A model generated the notes under the pieces. It did no database searches. It worked only from the letters and a program-made list of their open reading frames with translations, and was not told the DNA's origin. A stretch of DNA of 64,000 bases from Coenobita brevimanus (lineage: Eukaryota; Arthropoda; Malacostraca; Decapoda; Coenobitidae): contig CM064666.1 in assembly GCA_032717465.1 (NCBI GenBank), positions 70,001 through 134,000 of the forward strand. The letters are read 5' to 3'. Both the position numbers and the translations under genes were made by a program. Shown here in pieces: positions 45,217 through 57,309 of the stretch (the stretch's first letter is position 1; the number at the start of each line of letters is the position of its first letter).

Positions 45217-45394
45217 CACCTTACACAATGCAACCAGGACCAGAGCTCTCAGTAAGGCCGGGAGTTTAAACTAAGGCCTAGTTCCTGCCGTCGTGTCGTC
45301 GTCCTGGTTGCATAACACTCATCACATATACACAATCATTCTTTACCTTCCTTCCTTTCCCCCCCTTTTCTATACGTCATTATTATTATTATTA
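43224..45394 (+). repeat. Composite unit, right copy
   Basis: Same components and order as the left copy at 39,453-41,541. (CA)n blocks lie at 43,584-43,636 and 45,147-45,214, where the left copy has only short CA runs. It ends at ATACGTCATTATTATT, directly next to the Ty3/gypsy element. Confidence 0.9.
44238..44285 (+). promoter_or_regulatory. Promoter-like block in composite unit
   Basis: CCCCGCCCCCAAT (44,238-44,250), i.e. a GC-box overlapping a CCAAT, is followed 28 bp later by ATTTAAAA (44,278-44,285) and then a TCAGTGT initiator-like motif. All three composite copies keep it (23,720 and 40,528 are the others). This is motif evidence only. Confidence 0.3.
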
Positions 45395-45582
45395 TTGTGT
45401 GGGCCTGACGTTGTGCGGTGAATGCAAGTCCCGCTCTCACTGGTAGGTCTTCCCATGCTTGACTTCCAAGTCCACTGATGATCACGGTCAGTAGGACCTG
45501 TAAAAAGGGTCAACTTTTATTTTAGGTATTCTATAGGCCTATCCATAATATTAGGTAAGTCTGTTACCTGTCCCGTAGATCT

Positions 45583-47439
45583 TTAACTATAGGTTTTTCT
45601 TCCTCCTTCGGCATCATCAATCGAATCAGCCACCGCACCTTCTTCTTGCTCTTCGTGCAAGCTCTGCACGCTTTGAGTACTTTCCTCTGTTTCCTGCAAT
45701 TGTGAGGCGTTTCCTTCGTCCGCTCTTTCTACGTCTAAAATATCTCTCAGTTCATATTTTTGCACTTCCTCTGGTGGGAGAGGATCCTCATGGAGGGGAT
45801 ATGCTCTCCGCACATTACCATTCATTGTCTCGTCTAAATTATCTTCGTGGGCAAGCCTGACTCTGTCTGTGTGGACTTTCATGACTCTCCCCGTGTTTAT
45901 GTCTACCAGTTTTACTATCACATCACTAATTTTCCCTTTCACTCTAAAAGGTCCATCGTATAGAGGTTGAAGTTTCTTAGGCTCTCCTGGCTTGGGAATC
46001 TTTCGTACATAAACCCTATCTCCTGTACGAATCTCTTTTACTTTTGCTCTCGATGTCTGTTGATTCTCCATGGCCTCTTGACTTTCCTCAATGTACCTTA
46101 AACATCTTTTAAAGGTACGATTAGCTTTAATGGCCATCTCATTTTTATAGTTATCCAGATCATAGCAGATCGGTTCCTGTTTTACGACATCATACGGGAC
46201 ACCAGGGTCCCTTAGGAACATGAGGTAGAATGGGGATTCCTTTAACACTCTGTGATACGCTGTGTTATATGCCCATGTGGCAAAGCACAACATTGAATCC
46301 CATATTTATGGATTATCCTCTACTAAACTCCTTAGGTATTTCATTATCGTGGCATTGGCTTTCTCAATCACCCCATTGACAGACGGGTGATACGCTGTTG
46401 TTGTTGTCTGTTTCATCTTTAGCAACTCAGCTATTCCTTTAAGAGTTGCATTAACGAACTCTGTTCCTTGGTCTGTGACCATCCAGCGTGGTGCTCCATG
46501 AACACACACGACATTTTTCACGAATGCTCTGGCAACCTCATCAGCAGTCTTCGTGCGAAGCGGGACGGCTATCAAATATCGTGTCCTCACATCTATTACT
46601 GTCATAATATATTTATATCCCTCTTCACTTGAATTTATAGGGCCGATCAAGTCCATATGAATTCTCTCAAAAGGTACTCCTACTCTAGGGTATCGCTGCA
46701 ACGGCGCCGGGGCGTCCCCCGACGGCTTGAAGCGGTTGCAAGTAAGGCACGCCTTGCAATAATTCTCAACATCTTTATTCATCCGTGGCCACCAACTAAA
46801 TCGCTTTAGTCTTTCTAAAGTTACTTTGATTCCCCCATGACCTACAGTCGGTAATTTATGAGCTATCTCTAAAGCACTCTGTTTGCATTCATCAGGAGTT
46901 ACAACTTGCATTAGTCTCTCATCATAGTCATTTGTAGCGAAGTGATAGAGTAATCCATCCTCAACCATGAACTCACTAGTACTAACTCCTAGTGCTCTAT
47001 GTGCATCTTTAATTTCTTCTCTAGTCACTTCTACTTCTCCATCTCGTACACATTGAAGATACTGTTCCTTCATTCTTTTATACAGTGGATGAGCATCCTG
47101 TCTGGGTTTCACTACCAACTCTCTCCATCTTATTATATCTCTTTCTTTATCTTCATCGATCCTGGATATCTGATAATCCCCTTTCTCGCACTCACTATCA
47201 TCATCATCATCATCCTTGGTTCTCTCTCTTATCTTTGGTTTTGTACCCGTAACTGCGAGAACTCTGTCCTCCGACAACACTTGGCCTCGAAGTCTAGATA
47301 AGGTATCCGCTACAACATTATCCTTGCCTGGTATATAGGTTATCTTAATGTTATACTCGGCAACCAAAAGTTGCCACCTAGCAATTCTTCCACTAGGGCT
47401 GGTTGCGTTCAGCAGCCAGACCAGGGGTCTATGATCCAC
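45583..47439 (-). pseudogene. Integrase of the Ty3/gypsy element
   Basis: The frame at 46,306-47,439 starts with the end of RNase H (MDHRPLVWLLN). It then has the zinc-binding HHCC module (HKLPTVGHGG and CKACLTC) and the catalytic core with D (HMDLIGP), D (VTDQGTEF) and E (NGVIEKANA). A stop at 46,306-46,308 interrupts it; after it the same frame continues (46,293-45,583) with the C-terminal domain, including LQPLYDGPFRV, the GPF/Y module of gypsy integrases. A single nonsense codon therefore splits an otherwise complete integrase, which would insert the element cDNA into the genome. Confidence 0.88.
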
Positions 47440-47993
47440 ACGAACTCCACCTCGTAACCCAATATTAAGCTCCTGTTTACCTGGAGACCATATACTATAG
47501 CCAAAACATCTCTCTCTATAGTGCTATATTTCACCTCAGCAGAGTTTAACCGTCTGCTAAAGTAGGTGATAGGCCGTAAATGACCTGCGTCGTCTTTCTG
47601 CTGTAATACTCCTCCTATAGCAGAAGAAGAAGCGTCTGTAGTCAGCACAAATTTCTTTGTGAAGTCTGGAAACTGCAAAGTCACTCCTTCGAGCAACTCG
47701 TGTTTCAGTGTTTGAAACGCAGTCTCTGCTTCAACACTCCATTGTATCGGGGTGTTATCTCTCTTTTTATTCTTTCTACCACCTGTCAATTTAATGAGTG
47801 GTCCAGCCTTCTCAGCGTAACCCTGAATATACCGTCGGTAGTAATTAGTCATTCCGAGGAAGGACTGCAATTCACAGACAGTTTTGGGAGTGGCTATATC
47901 ACGAATAGCATTCACCCTTTGGGGTTGTGGTTTTATTCCTTTGGCACTAACAACATGTCCCAAATAGTCCACTTCTGATTTAAAAAATGACAC
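47409..47993 (-). pseudogene. RT connection and RNase H region of the Ty3/gypsy element
   Basis: In a frame different from RT and integrase. Contains DYLGHVVSAKGIKP and LQSFLGMTNYYRRYI (connection), then FVLTTDASSSAIGGVLQQ with the RNase H catalytic Asp and TIERDVLAIVYGL with the Glu. Overlapping ends with the neighbouring frames show one indel on each side. Confidence 0.87.
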
Positions 47994-48769
47994 TTGGACA
48001 ACCTTAGAGAAAGATTGACATCACTCAATCTTCCCAGCACTATATCTAAATTCCTTAAATGTTCCTCCCAAGTCTCGCCCTGAATGATTATGACATCCAG
48101 GTACACATGTGTGATGGAGCCCGTAAGCCCAATTAACATATGGTTAATCACTCTCTGAAACGCAGCTGGTGCTTCTTTAAGTCCAAAGGGAAGCACATTG
48201 TACTCCCAGTGACCTTCAGGAGAGGAAAAGGCTGTCTTTTCCTTACAATCCTCTGATAATGGTATCTGTTGGTACCCCTGACGGAGGTCCAAACAGCTGA
48301 AATAACGACTCTTTCCCAGCTGTGCTAAGATGTTCTGAATGTTAGGTAGAGGGAATCGATCCTCTCTGATATTAGCATTCAGCTTTCTAAAATCCAAACA
48401 TAATCTCAATCCGCCATGTTTCTTAGCTATAGGCACCAGGGTTGCGTTGTAAGGACTTCGGGAGGGTCGTATAACTCCTTGCTCCAACATAGTTTTCAAG
48501 CTTTCCTTGTCCTCTTCATGATACTTTACCGGAATAGGATAAGGTTTTCTATAAGCGATTTCCGGGGTCACAGTTACTATTTCATGATAGTAGTAAGGGG
48601 TCACATTCAGGGGTTCATCCTCCAATGCGAACACTGTCGGATACTTCATTATCAGTGCCCTTAGAGCTTCATTCTCTTTACTCATCAAATGTGGAGAAAA
48701 CATACTATCAACTAAGGCAAAGAGTTTCTTCATCTGTGCCCTCTCGGTCATTCTAGTCTCTTTCATCAT
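47933..48769 (-). pseudogene. Reverse transcriptase of the Ty3/gypsy element
   Basis: 278 codons. Blocks are KKHGGLRLCLDFRKLN, FPLPNIQNILAQLG, YFSCLDLRQGYQQIPL, YNVLPFGLKEAPAAFQRV and the active site, which reads YLDV (near 48,100) where YxDD is expected. The second catalytic Asp is thus a Val (GTC against an expected GAC-type codon). The start ATG overlaps the protease stop in ATGA at 48,766-48,769, a -1 shift. This may be a mutation or a genuine frameshift site; other frame breaks favour mutation. Confidence 0.9.
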
Positions 48770-49935
48770 GACTCCTGATACAATTTCTCCTTGGCTTTTT
48801 CCATTAATAGCCTGATTTTTTCACTTATATCCCAAGATACTCTACAACACGGCCTTATATGACCCAGACATGTACCTCCCTTGAGTTCGATCCTGTCCGG
48901 ACTAGGATTGACGAACCTCACCTTAAAATGAAATCGGGATTTCTCTCGTGCCTTCTCTACTTCCTCTGGCCCTTCTCGTTCTGGGATCCCAGCTTTCTCC
49001 TGTAATAACACTAATCCTGGGCACAATGTAGATGCCAACATGTTTCCTTCCTGAGGTTCAAAGATAGCCGCTTCGCTTGACCGCATTCTTACTTCTAAAA
49101 TGATGGTACCGCAAGTCCAAGGACCTAGCTCCGTACTCGTCGGTATCACGGCTTTTGCTACCTCTACGTCCGCTTCTGACCCACTGTTCACTGGTGCCGC
49201 TCCTTTATACTCTAGAGGGACAATATTTACAGATTCGCCCTCTATATACAAGGTCAGAGGATTCGTTAGTAACTCCATCCTAGTGCTGAGCATAAAATCC
49301 ATCCCAAGCAACATGGGTGCTGGTAAACCTAAGCTTCCTACTATAATAAAGGTATGAGCATACCACTTATTTCCAATTTGAAGTTTAACCTTTATAGTTC
49401 CCTCAGTCAGTAACTCATCTCCACTTACGTTAAATAATTTAACCGTTTCCTCTGATTCCCAGTCATCTTGTTCAACGTTCCTTTTCAACTGTTGATATAC
49501 TTCTCTCGTAATCAACGACCTAGCAGCTCCTGTGTCAGTCAAGGCTAAGACACTTTCATCTAGGCCTTTCACATTCACCATCATTGCGACTAGTTTCTCG
49601 TAGCCCACGAGTGAGGCGATCGGAATTGAGTCGGCGTTTTTTTTTCTGAGTCCAAGGTGTAGCACCTGACTGTCTCTCACCTGACGTCTGTCCCCATTGA
49701 TCAATTCTCGCTCTCCCTCTATTGTCATCTCTTTCCCACTCTTGCGCTCTTCATCTTCCCACCCAACACTGCCGTGCCTGGTGACCAGGTTTATTGCAGT
49801 GGTAGCATCTCCCTGCCTGATTATTAGTAGCGCCTGTCTGACTAGAAGTAGGGCCAAACCTCCAGTTGTATTCTCGAGCAATATGGCCTTTACCGTGGCA
49901 GTAATAGCACTCAGCCACGGGGCAATTCTTAGCAA
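48766..49935 (-). pseudogene. Protease region of the Ty3/gypsy element
   Basis: 389 codons. The aspartic protease core is VLALTDTGAARSLI, with the DTGA catalytic loop near 49,540, followed by the flap-type strands and a LPAPMLLGMDFM block (the conserved LLG-D of retropepsins). A longer unassigned tail joins it to RT. It overlaps the gag frame by about 185 nt in a different frame. Confidence 0.85.
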
Positions 49936-50310
49936 TGTGTCCTGCCTTTTTGCATGAATAACAAGTAATAGGTGGAGGCGCTCTCACTGCTTGAGCTCCA
50001 CCACTTTTATTGAGGCCAGTGCGAGGTTTCGGCTTTTCTGTTGTCACTACATTTATATTAGGCTTATTTTTCTCTGTCCTCTCTAACAACTTTAACTTTG
50101 GGTGCGTTTCTGCATATCTTAGCATAGCTGCCAAGATCCTATAAGGGTCCTCACGATCCACATCGCTCAACATGTCTTGCACCTCCGGCGGTACACTCTT
50201 AAGTAACGCACCTGCAGCTACTTTGTCTATAACATCTTCATGTCCTGGCTCTACCTCGTTCGCTTGAGTACTCAAAGTCTCAAGACGCACAAAGAATTGG
50301 TGAAATTTGT
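49751..50310 (-). pseudogene. Gag C-terminus with zinc knuckles
   Basis: Ends with three CX2CX4HX4C knuckles: CYSCKKAGHIAKNC, CYYCHGKGHIAREY (last Cys replaced by Tyr) and CYHCNKPGHQARQC. They bind RNA for packaging. Upstream, FHQFFVRLETLSTQANEVEP is the last recognisable gag capsid-side sequence. The open frame continues to 50,539, but that part is translated minisatellite, so the gag N-terminus is lost. Confidence 0.87.
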
Positions 50311-50319
50311 GATTCATGC

Positions 50320-50545
50320 AGGCATTGTTGCACGTACACAGTGATGCTCGCACATATGGATGCACGCACGCATTGATGCATTCAGACACTGATACACGCA
50401 CACGGCAATTTATGCACACACTGATGCACACAGACGCTGATGCATACACACACTGATGAGTACACACACTGATGCACACACATTTATCAATACTCGCATG
50501 GACACATTTATGAAGGCATCCATTAACACACACACACACACGATT
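50320..50545. repeat. ACACACTGATGC minisatellite
   Basis: Imperfect 12-bp repeats (CACACACTGATG/CATTGATGCA), then a short (CA)n at 50,526-50,541. It adjoins the broken gag end. Confidence 0.85.
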
Positions 50546-50828
50546 ATACTATATGATACTTATTCATTTTTTATAGACGAAGATAGTCGTCCGTTTGCAG
50601 CTCATTTTCCATAGCTCAATAACAGAATAAGGCAATACTATTGCCAAGCATATTTGTCATACAACTTCTTCGTGACTAGCATCATATTCTAGTGTTAACC
50701 CTTTGTCACAGCACTTTATTTAAGAAAGAGATTGTAATTTTACGCCAAGTTAGAGTGAACAGGGTATAGCTATGATGACGAAACACATATTTGTCTCTTG
50801 GTTTCCAGATCACTGCACGCGCACTCCT

Positions 50829-51045
50829 CAGGTCACGTCTTCCATAGAACAGACAACAGAGGGACAGACAGCGTAACTGAATGGCAGGCTAGAGATGGAG
50901 TGAGAAGACGAGGTACACAGAAAACAAGATAGAGATGATACGCGCAGATCCACCGATATCGGAAAGAACAAGCTAAGAGCCAATGGATCAGAGTGGAGAA
51001 AGGTGAGAGGGGTCCTTATCCTGCAGTGGTGTGTCACAAGCTGGT
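50829..51045. repeat. Module A, copy 1 of 4
   Basis: About 210 bp from GGTCACGTCTTCCA to TGAGAGGGGTCCTTATCCTG and CAGTGGTGTGTCAC. Further copies at 52,554-52,760, 55,349-55,553 and 57,069-57,213. A GATGAT run follows copies 1-3; copy 4 is followed by a looser GGTGATGAT stretch. Confidence 0.9.
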
Positions 51046-51265
51046 AATGATGATGATGATGATGATGATGATGACGATGATGATGATGATAATGATGATG
51101 ATGCTGATTGATGCTGATAATGATGTTGATGCTGATAATGATGATATAACTCCGTGCAAACTCTAAAACAAGGTTAGATGATGGTGATGAATATGATGAT
51201 AAAGGTTATGTTACTGATATATCTTTTGTACCACATTTTTAACAGTGCTGGGATGATGATGACAT

Positions 51266-51296
<31 letters not shown>

Positions 51297-51465
51297 ATCA
51301 TGATGATGATTATGATGACGAGGATGATGATGATGATTACTACAACGAAGACGACGACGATGATTACGACGACGACGATGATGACAACGACGACGATTTT
51401 CAAGTCATTGGCTGAGTCACCTCTCGCGTTCCTTTCTGTTTAACTACGTGTTTTGGTGACTGGGC

Positions 51466-51520
<55 letters not shown>

Positions 51521-51521
51521 A

Positions 51522-51897
51522 TGTTCGTGTATGTATATCTTGGTTGATGATACCATAGTTATTCAAATGGCAGAATTATTTCCACACATTCATAGTTTTA
51601 TTTCAAGTGTAAATATTAGGCCAAGAATATAGGACCTTTTACCTATACAATTACGAGACACTTACGCAATATTCTGAAAAGCTTATTACATCCCATAAAT
51701 CACAGCACAGGGTTCCATAATGCACTGATCAACGTCTCTTTATGTATCGTTAGGAAGTGGATGAATATGAGTGAAGTAATACATATATTTTGGTCTTTAT
51801 TTAAAGGTAAGAATTAACCTCACATATTCTTTTTTATTTTAAGGATACAACACATGATTTTCTACATTTTATCACAGTAGCTCTAGGACCGGCCCTG
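51522..51897. repeat. 376-bp core, copy 1
   Basis: Identical by eye to 55,985-56,360 over all 376 bases. A/T-rich, no long open frame, no recognised element. Confidence 0.9.
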
Positions 51898-52553
51898 ACC
51901 GTCTGCTTCTCACTAACCATTTTCGGAAGAGAGATGTTGTACTCATATAGGCTTTAGAGATTATAGTTAAGCCAAGTTACGTTCTACCAGCCCCACACAC
52001 TAAATCACATTCAATCACTCACCCACACCACACCATACTACCCCCCCCACACCATATCACACCACACCATACCAGTCTCTCACACTACATGACACGAAAT
52101 CACACTCCCACACAACACAGAACCACCCTCCCACATCACACCACACCACAAAAAATCATCCTCCCACATCATACCACACCACACATAACCACTCTCCCAC
52201 ATCACACCACACCACAAAAAATCATCCTCCCACACCACACCACACCACATAAAACCACCCTAGCACACCACACTACACCTCACCACACAAACCTCCCCAC
52301 ATCACAGAACCCTCCACACACCACACCACACAACCCTCCACACACCACACCACACAACCCTCCACACACCACACCACAGAAACCCCTCCATACCACACTA
52401 CACCACACAACCTCCCCCTATACCACGCTACACCACAAAACCCTCCCACCACACCACACCACACCAAACCAAGGGGATTAATCAAAGGGGTCTGAAGCTC
52501 CCGCATCTGGTAATTCTGAACTTGTTTCCAGGTACCTTCACACACAATCCTCT

Positions 52554-52760
52554 GGTCACACCTTCCACAGAGCAGGCAACAGATGGACAGGCAGCGTAAC
52601 TGAATGGCAGGCCAGAGATGGAGTGAGAGGAAGAGGTACACAGGGAACAAGATAGATGAAACTCGCAGATCCACCGATATGGGATGAGGCTAACAACCAA
52701 TGTATCAGAGTGGAGAAAGATGAGAGGGGTCCTAATCCTCCAGTGGTAATGTCAGGGCCT
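52554..52760. repeat. Module A, copy 2 of 4
   Basis: Starts GGTCACACCTTCCACAGAGC and ends TGAGAGGGGTCCTAATCCTC. Lies 1,723 bp after copy 1. Followed by GATGAT/ATGATA runs to about 52,917. Confidence 0.9.
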
Positions 52761-52916
52761 GATGATGATGATGATGATGATATGATGATGATGATAATGA
52801 TAATGATGATAATGATGATATTAATGATGATAAAGATGATATTGATGATGATGATGATGATGATATTAATGATGATAAAGATGATATTGATGATGATGAT
52901 GATGATGATGATGATA

Positions 52917-53011
52917 GTGGAACTTGCTGGTGAGGAAATGTGTGTATGTAACTGTGATGGTATCGGGAGGTTGCCATGGTAACACACAGGCACCTCGCAC
53001 CACACACACAC

Positions 53012-53045
<34 letters not shown>
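52917..53045. repeat. 105-bp/(CA)n unit, outlying copy
   Basis: GGAACTTGCTGGTGAGGAAA..GGTTGCCATGGTAACACACA then (CA)n. Same unit as the cluster at 54,527-55,048. Confidence 0.9.
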
Positions 53046-53048
<3 letters not shown>

Positions 53049-53236
53049 TTTATTTTTGGGTAGGGCTGGTAAAGAGACCTGTATGATCATGAGAGTTAAC
53101 AGAGACAGTATTAACACTCTTATGACTCACTCTCAGCTGAATGCTATCGCCAAACAGTACCTGGAATAAAATACTAGAGTTGCCCCTACTATGAGAGGGC
53201 CCGGGTACCATCTAGTGGTTGTAAAAGTAGCTGGAA

Positions 53237-53338
53237 ATGTTTCTCGTCTTGGTAGGCGTCGCTACTTGGCTACTTTTGCTAGTGGCCGTATTACAGTGGA
53301 AGGACGAGGGTGTGTGTGTGTTGCTGTGCATCCCTGAG
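53237..53338 (+). CDS. Candidate first exon with signal anchor
   Basis: ATG at 53,237 opens MFLVLVGVATWLLLLVAVLQ, a ~20-residue hydrophobic segment, then a short polar stretch ending CIPE. Codon 34 (GAG) is followed at once by GTAAGTG, a near-ideal splice donor, leaving a phase-0 exon of 102 nt. Such an exon would encode a signal peptide or signal anchor of a membrane or secreted protein. I cannot find a following exon in the window, so this may be a chance ORF beside a chance donor. Confidence 0.25.
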
Positions 53339-53340
53339 GT

Positions 53341-54400
53341 AAGTGTTGGCTATTTGCTGTTTTTAGCCATTAAGGTGACTACATTAGGACACAAGGATAT
53401 CTCACTGACAGCCAGGAAGTATCATGGCCCAAAGAAATAATACCTATAAGGCTACTAGACGTAATTCTGATGAGACAAGGGGGATGTTAGTGTGAGGGAG
53501 ATGAGGAGGCCTTGTAGTCCAGTGCTGCCGTTTTGTGGAAAATCGTCTGCTAATGTGGAAAAACAAATGAACGACGAGCATGGATGTGGGCAGGCGGACG
53601 TCATTCCACACTAGTGTGGAACTTTTTTCCACACTAATTGTTCACGTTATTGTGCAGGAATACGAGGAATTTTGTCATGATTAAACCAACGAATATGTAG
53701 CGTTTGTCTATAATACTGTCATTTAAAACAAGGGAGAATATGTCGTTGAACAGTCTACCTCTACGCACCCGGCGATATAATTAAAAAATATATATATATT
53801 ATTTGCAAGACACGTGCCAACCATTAGCAGTGCACACTTGCTTTGTAATATTAAAGAAATACCGAAACAATGTTGTAAATCGTGTACTCTTGATATACTA
53901 GAAAACTTGGATGTGGATAAACTTCCTTGTCTCTTGGCTGGTTATTAATCAACATTTGCTGACTTATTAACTCTCTTAATCATTTAACGTCCTTACACTT
54001 GAATCATAATAGGTCTGACATCATTAATTATACCCTCTCTTCCAGTATTCATAGTATAACAAATTTTATGGTAGTTATACCAACAATACATCCTCTGTCA
54101 TCCTGGTTACTAAACGAGACCGTGTGCAATAATGACGTCACAACCAGTGTGCAATTCACGGCAACTCTGCCTTGTACCGTCTCAATCTTGGTGTCTCAGC
54201 ATCAGTGAAATAGCAGTGTGAGTGTCGTCCTGTTGATTCTCGTGCCGATCAGACTGGTGGACTAGGTTTGCCTGCCCCCTTGTCCCTGTCCACCCAACAG
54301 TACAGTCTGGGACCTGAATGTAAACTGATAAGTGCGATTCAGATTTCAGAGGGACAATGTGATGGAAAAAAAATATTGTATGTAAGTTATTTTGTCCTGA
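53341..54400. other. Unique sequence, no gene seen
   Basis: A/T-rich, ordinary composition. 53,590-53,640 carries a repeated CCACACTAGTGTGGAA-type small palindrome. Confidence 0.5.
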
Positions 54401-54404
54401 AGCG

Positions 54405-55055
<651 letters not shown>

Positions 55056-55084
55056 GTACGCGTATATTGTGGTGGTGTTCCTTC

Positions 55085-55549
55085 AGTTTACCAAGGCCGA
55101 GATAATCGTTTTTTTTGCAGCATATTTCCCGTAGTTCAATGAAAGAATTAAACTTACAGCTCTACATCATTTTCATACCACTTCTTCGTGACTAGCACCA
55201 TTCTAGTGTTAACCCCTTGTCACAACGCAAAATTTAAGAAAGAGATTGCAATTTTACGCCAAGTTAGAGTGAACAGGGTATAGTAGTGATGCTGCAACAC
55301 ACGTATATTTGTCCTCCTGTTTACAGGTCAGTCCACACGCAGTCTTTAGGTCACGTCTTCCACAGAACAGGTAACACATGGACAGCTGGCGTAACTAAAT
55401 GGCAGACCAGAGATGGAGTGAGAGGATGAGGCACACAGAGAACAAGATAGAGATGATACTCGCAGATCCACCGAGCAGGGACGAAACGAGTTAACAAGGA
55501 GTGGAGACAGGTGAGAGGGGTCCTTATCCTGCAGTGGTGTGTCACAGGC

Positions 55550-55580
<31 letters not shown>

Positions 55581-55938
55581 GACGGATGTTGCTGCTGATG
55601 ATGTTGATTCTGCTGCTGCTGATGATGTTGATGCAAACTCTAGAATATGGTTATATGATGGTGATGTATTTGATGATAATGGTGATGATATTGATATAAC
55701 TTCTGTACTACATTTTTTACAGTGTTGGGATGGTGATGACATGCTGCTGCTGCTGACGATGATGATGATGATGATGATGATGATGACGACGAAGAAGATG
55801 ATGATGGTGATGATTACGACAACGAAGACGACGACGACGATGACGACGACGACGATGATGATGACGACGATCTTCAAGTCATTGGCTGAGTCACCTCTCC
55901 CATTCCTTTCTGTTTAACTTCGTGTTTTGGTGACTGGG

Positions 55939-55978
<40 letters not shown>

Positions 55979-57075
55979 TGCTTCTGTTCGTGTATGTATA
56001 TCTTGGTTGATGATACCATAGTTATTCAAATGGCAGAATTATTTCCACACATTCATAGTTTTATTTCAAGTGTAAATATTAGGCCAAGAATATAGGACCT
56101 TTTACCTATACAATTACGAGACACTTACGCAATATTCTGAAAAGCTTATTACATCCCATAAATCACAGCACAGGGTTCCATAATGCACTGATCAACGTCT
56201 CTTTATGTATCGTTAGGAAGTGGATGAATATGAGTGAAGTAATACATATATTTTGGTCTTTATTTAAAGGTAAGAATTAACCTCACATATTCTTTTTTAT
56301 TTTAAGGATACAACACATGATTTTCTACATTTTATCACAGTAGCTCTAGGACCGGCCCTGCCCGTCTGCTTCTCACTAACCATTTTCGGATGAGAGGTGT
56401 TGTACTCATATAGGCTTTAGTGATTATAGTTAAGCCAAGTTACGTTCCACACATTGTCACACATCATCACCCTCTCACACCACACCATACCATACCACCC
56501 TCCCACACCGTATCACACCACACCATACCAGTCTCTCACTCTACACGACACGAAATCACACTCCCACACCACACAAAATCACCCTCCCACACCGCACCAC
56601 CAAAAATCCTCCTCCCCTACCACACAACACCACACATAACCGCCCTCCCACACCACACCACACCACAAAAAATCCTCCTCCCCCACCACACCATCCATAA
56701 CCGCCCTCCCACACCACACCACACAAAACCACCCTCCCACACCACACCAAACTACAAAAAATCCTCCTCCTACACCACACCACACCACACCACAGAAAAT
56801 CACCCTCACACACCACACCACACCACAGAAAATCACCCTCACACACCACACCACACCACAGAAAATCACCCTCACACACCACACCACACACAACCACCCT
56901 CCCACATCACACCACACCTGACCACACAATCCTCCCCACACCACACCACACAATCCCCCACCACCACACGACACCATACCAAACCAAGGAGATTAACCTA
57001 AGGGGCCTGAAGCTCCCGCATCTAGTAATTCTGATATTGTTTTCAGGTAACTCCACACACACACCTCGTGTCACG
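55085..57075. repeat. Large duplicated unit, copy 2
   Basis: Same order as 50,566-52,560: leader, module A (55,349), GATGAT runs (55,550-55,870), (GT)n (55,939-55,975), core (55,985-56,360), CACACCAC array (56,450-56,985), then module A again (57,069). Confidence 0.92.
55985..56360. repeat. 376-bp core, copy 2
   Basis: Partner of 51,522-51,897; no mismatch or gap seen by eye. Confidence 0.9.
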
Positions 57076-57309
57076 TCTTTCACAGAAGAGACAAGATGGA
57101 GAGATCATATGATGCAGATCTACCGATCAAGGACGGAACAAGTTAACAATCAATGGATCAGAGTGGAGAAAGGTGAGAGGGTCCTTATCATGCAGTGGTG
57201 TGTCACAGGCTGATGGTGATGATATTGATGGTGATAATGATGTTGATGCTGATGGTGGTGATGCTTTAACCTCTCAACGTATGAGGTTACAGAATGCACA
57301 GTGAGGCTG

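Larger units (their letters stand above)
45404..50310 (-). mobile_element. Ty3/gypsy LTR retrotransposon, inactivated
   Basis: Minus strand, domain order gag (zinc knuckles), protease, RT, RNase H, integrase, which is the Ty3/gypsy (Metaviridae) order. No envelope gene is seen. I cannot find paired LTRs: the gag end at about 50,310 runs into a minisatellite, so the 5' LTR and most of gag are gone. Downstream of integrase there are only about 180 bp before (ATT)n. The coding region is broken by at least three frame changes, one nonsense codon and a catalytic substitution. Confidence 0.9.
50566..52560. repeat. Large duplicated unit, copy 1
   Basis: Segments in order: a CTTCTTCGTGACTAGCA leader, module A (50,829-51,045), GATGAT runs (51,046-51,400), (GT)n (51,469-51,514), the core (51,522-51,897) and a CACACCAC array (51,990-52,465). 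The same order is at 55,085-57,075. Confidence 0.92.

Noticed and set aside
55501..55917. 138-codon Met/Asp/Thr-rich frame
   Set aside because: Translation of ATG/GAT/GAC trinucleotide repeats.
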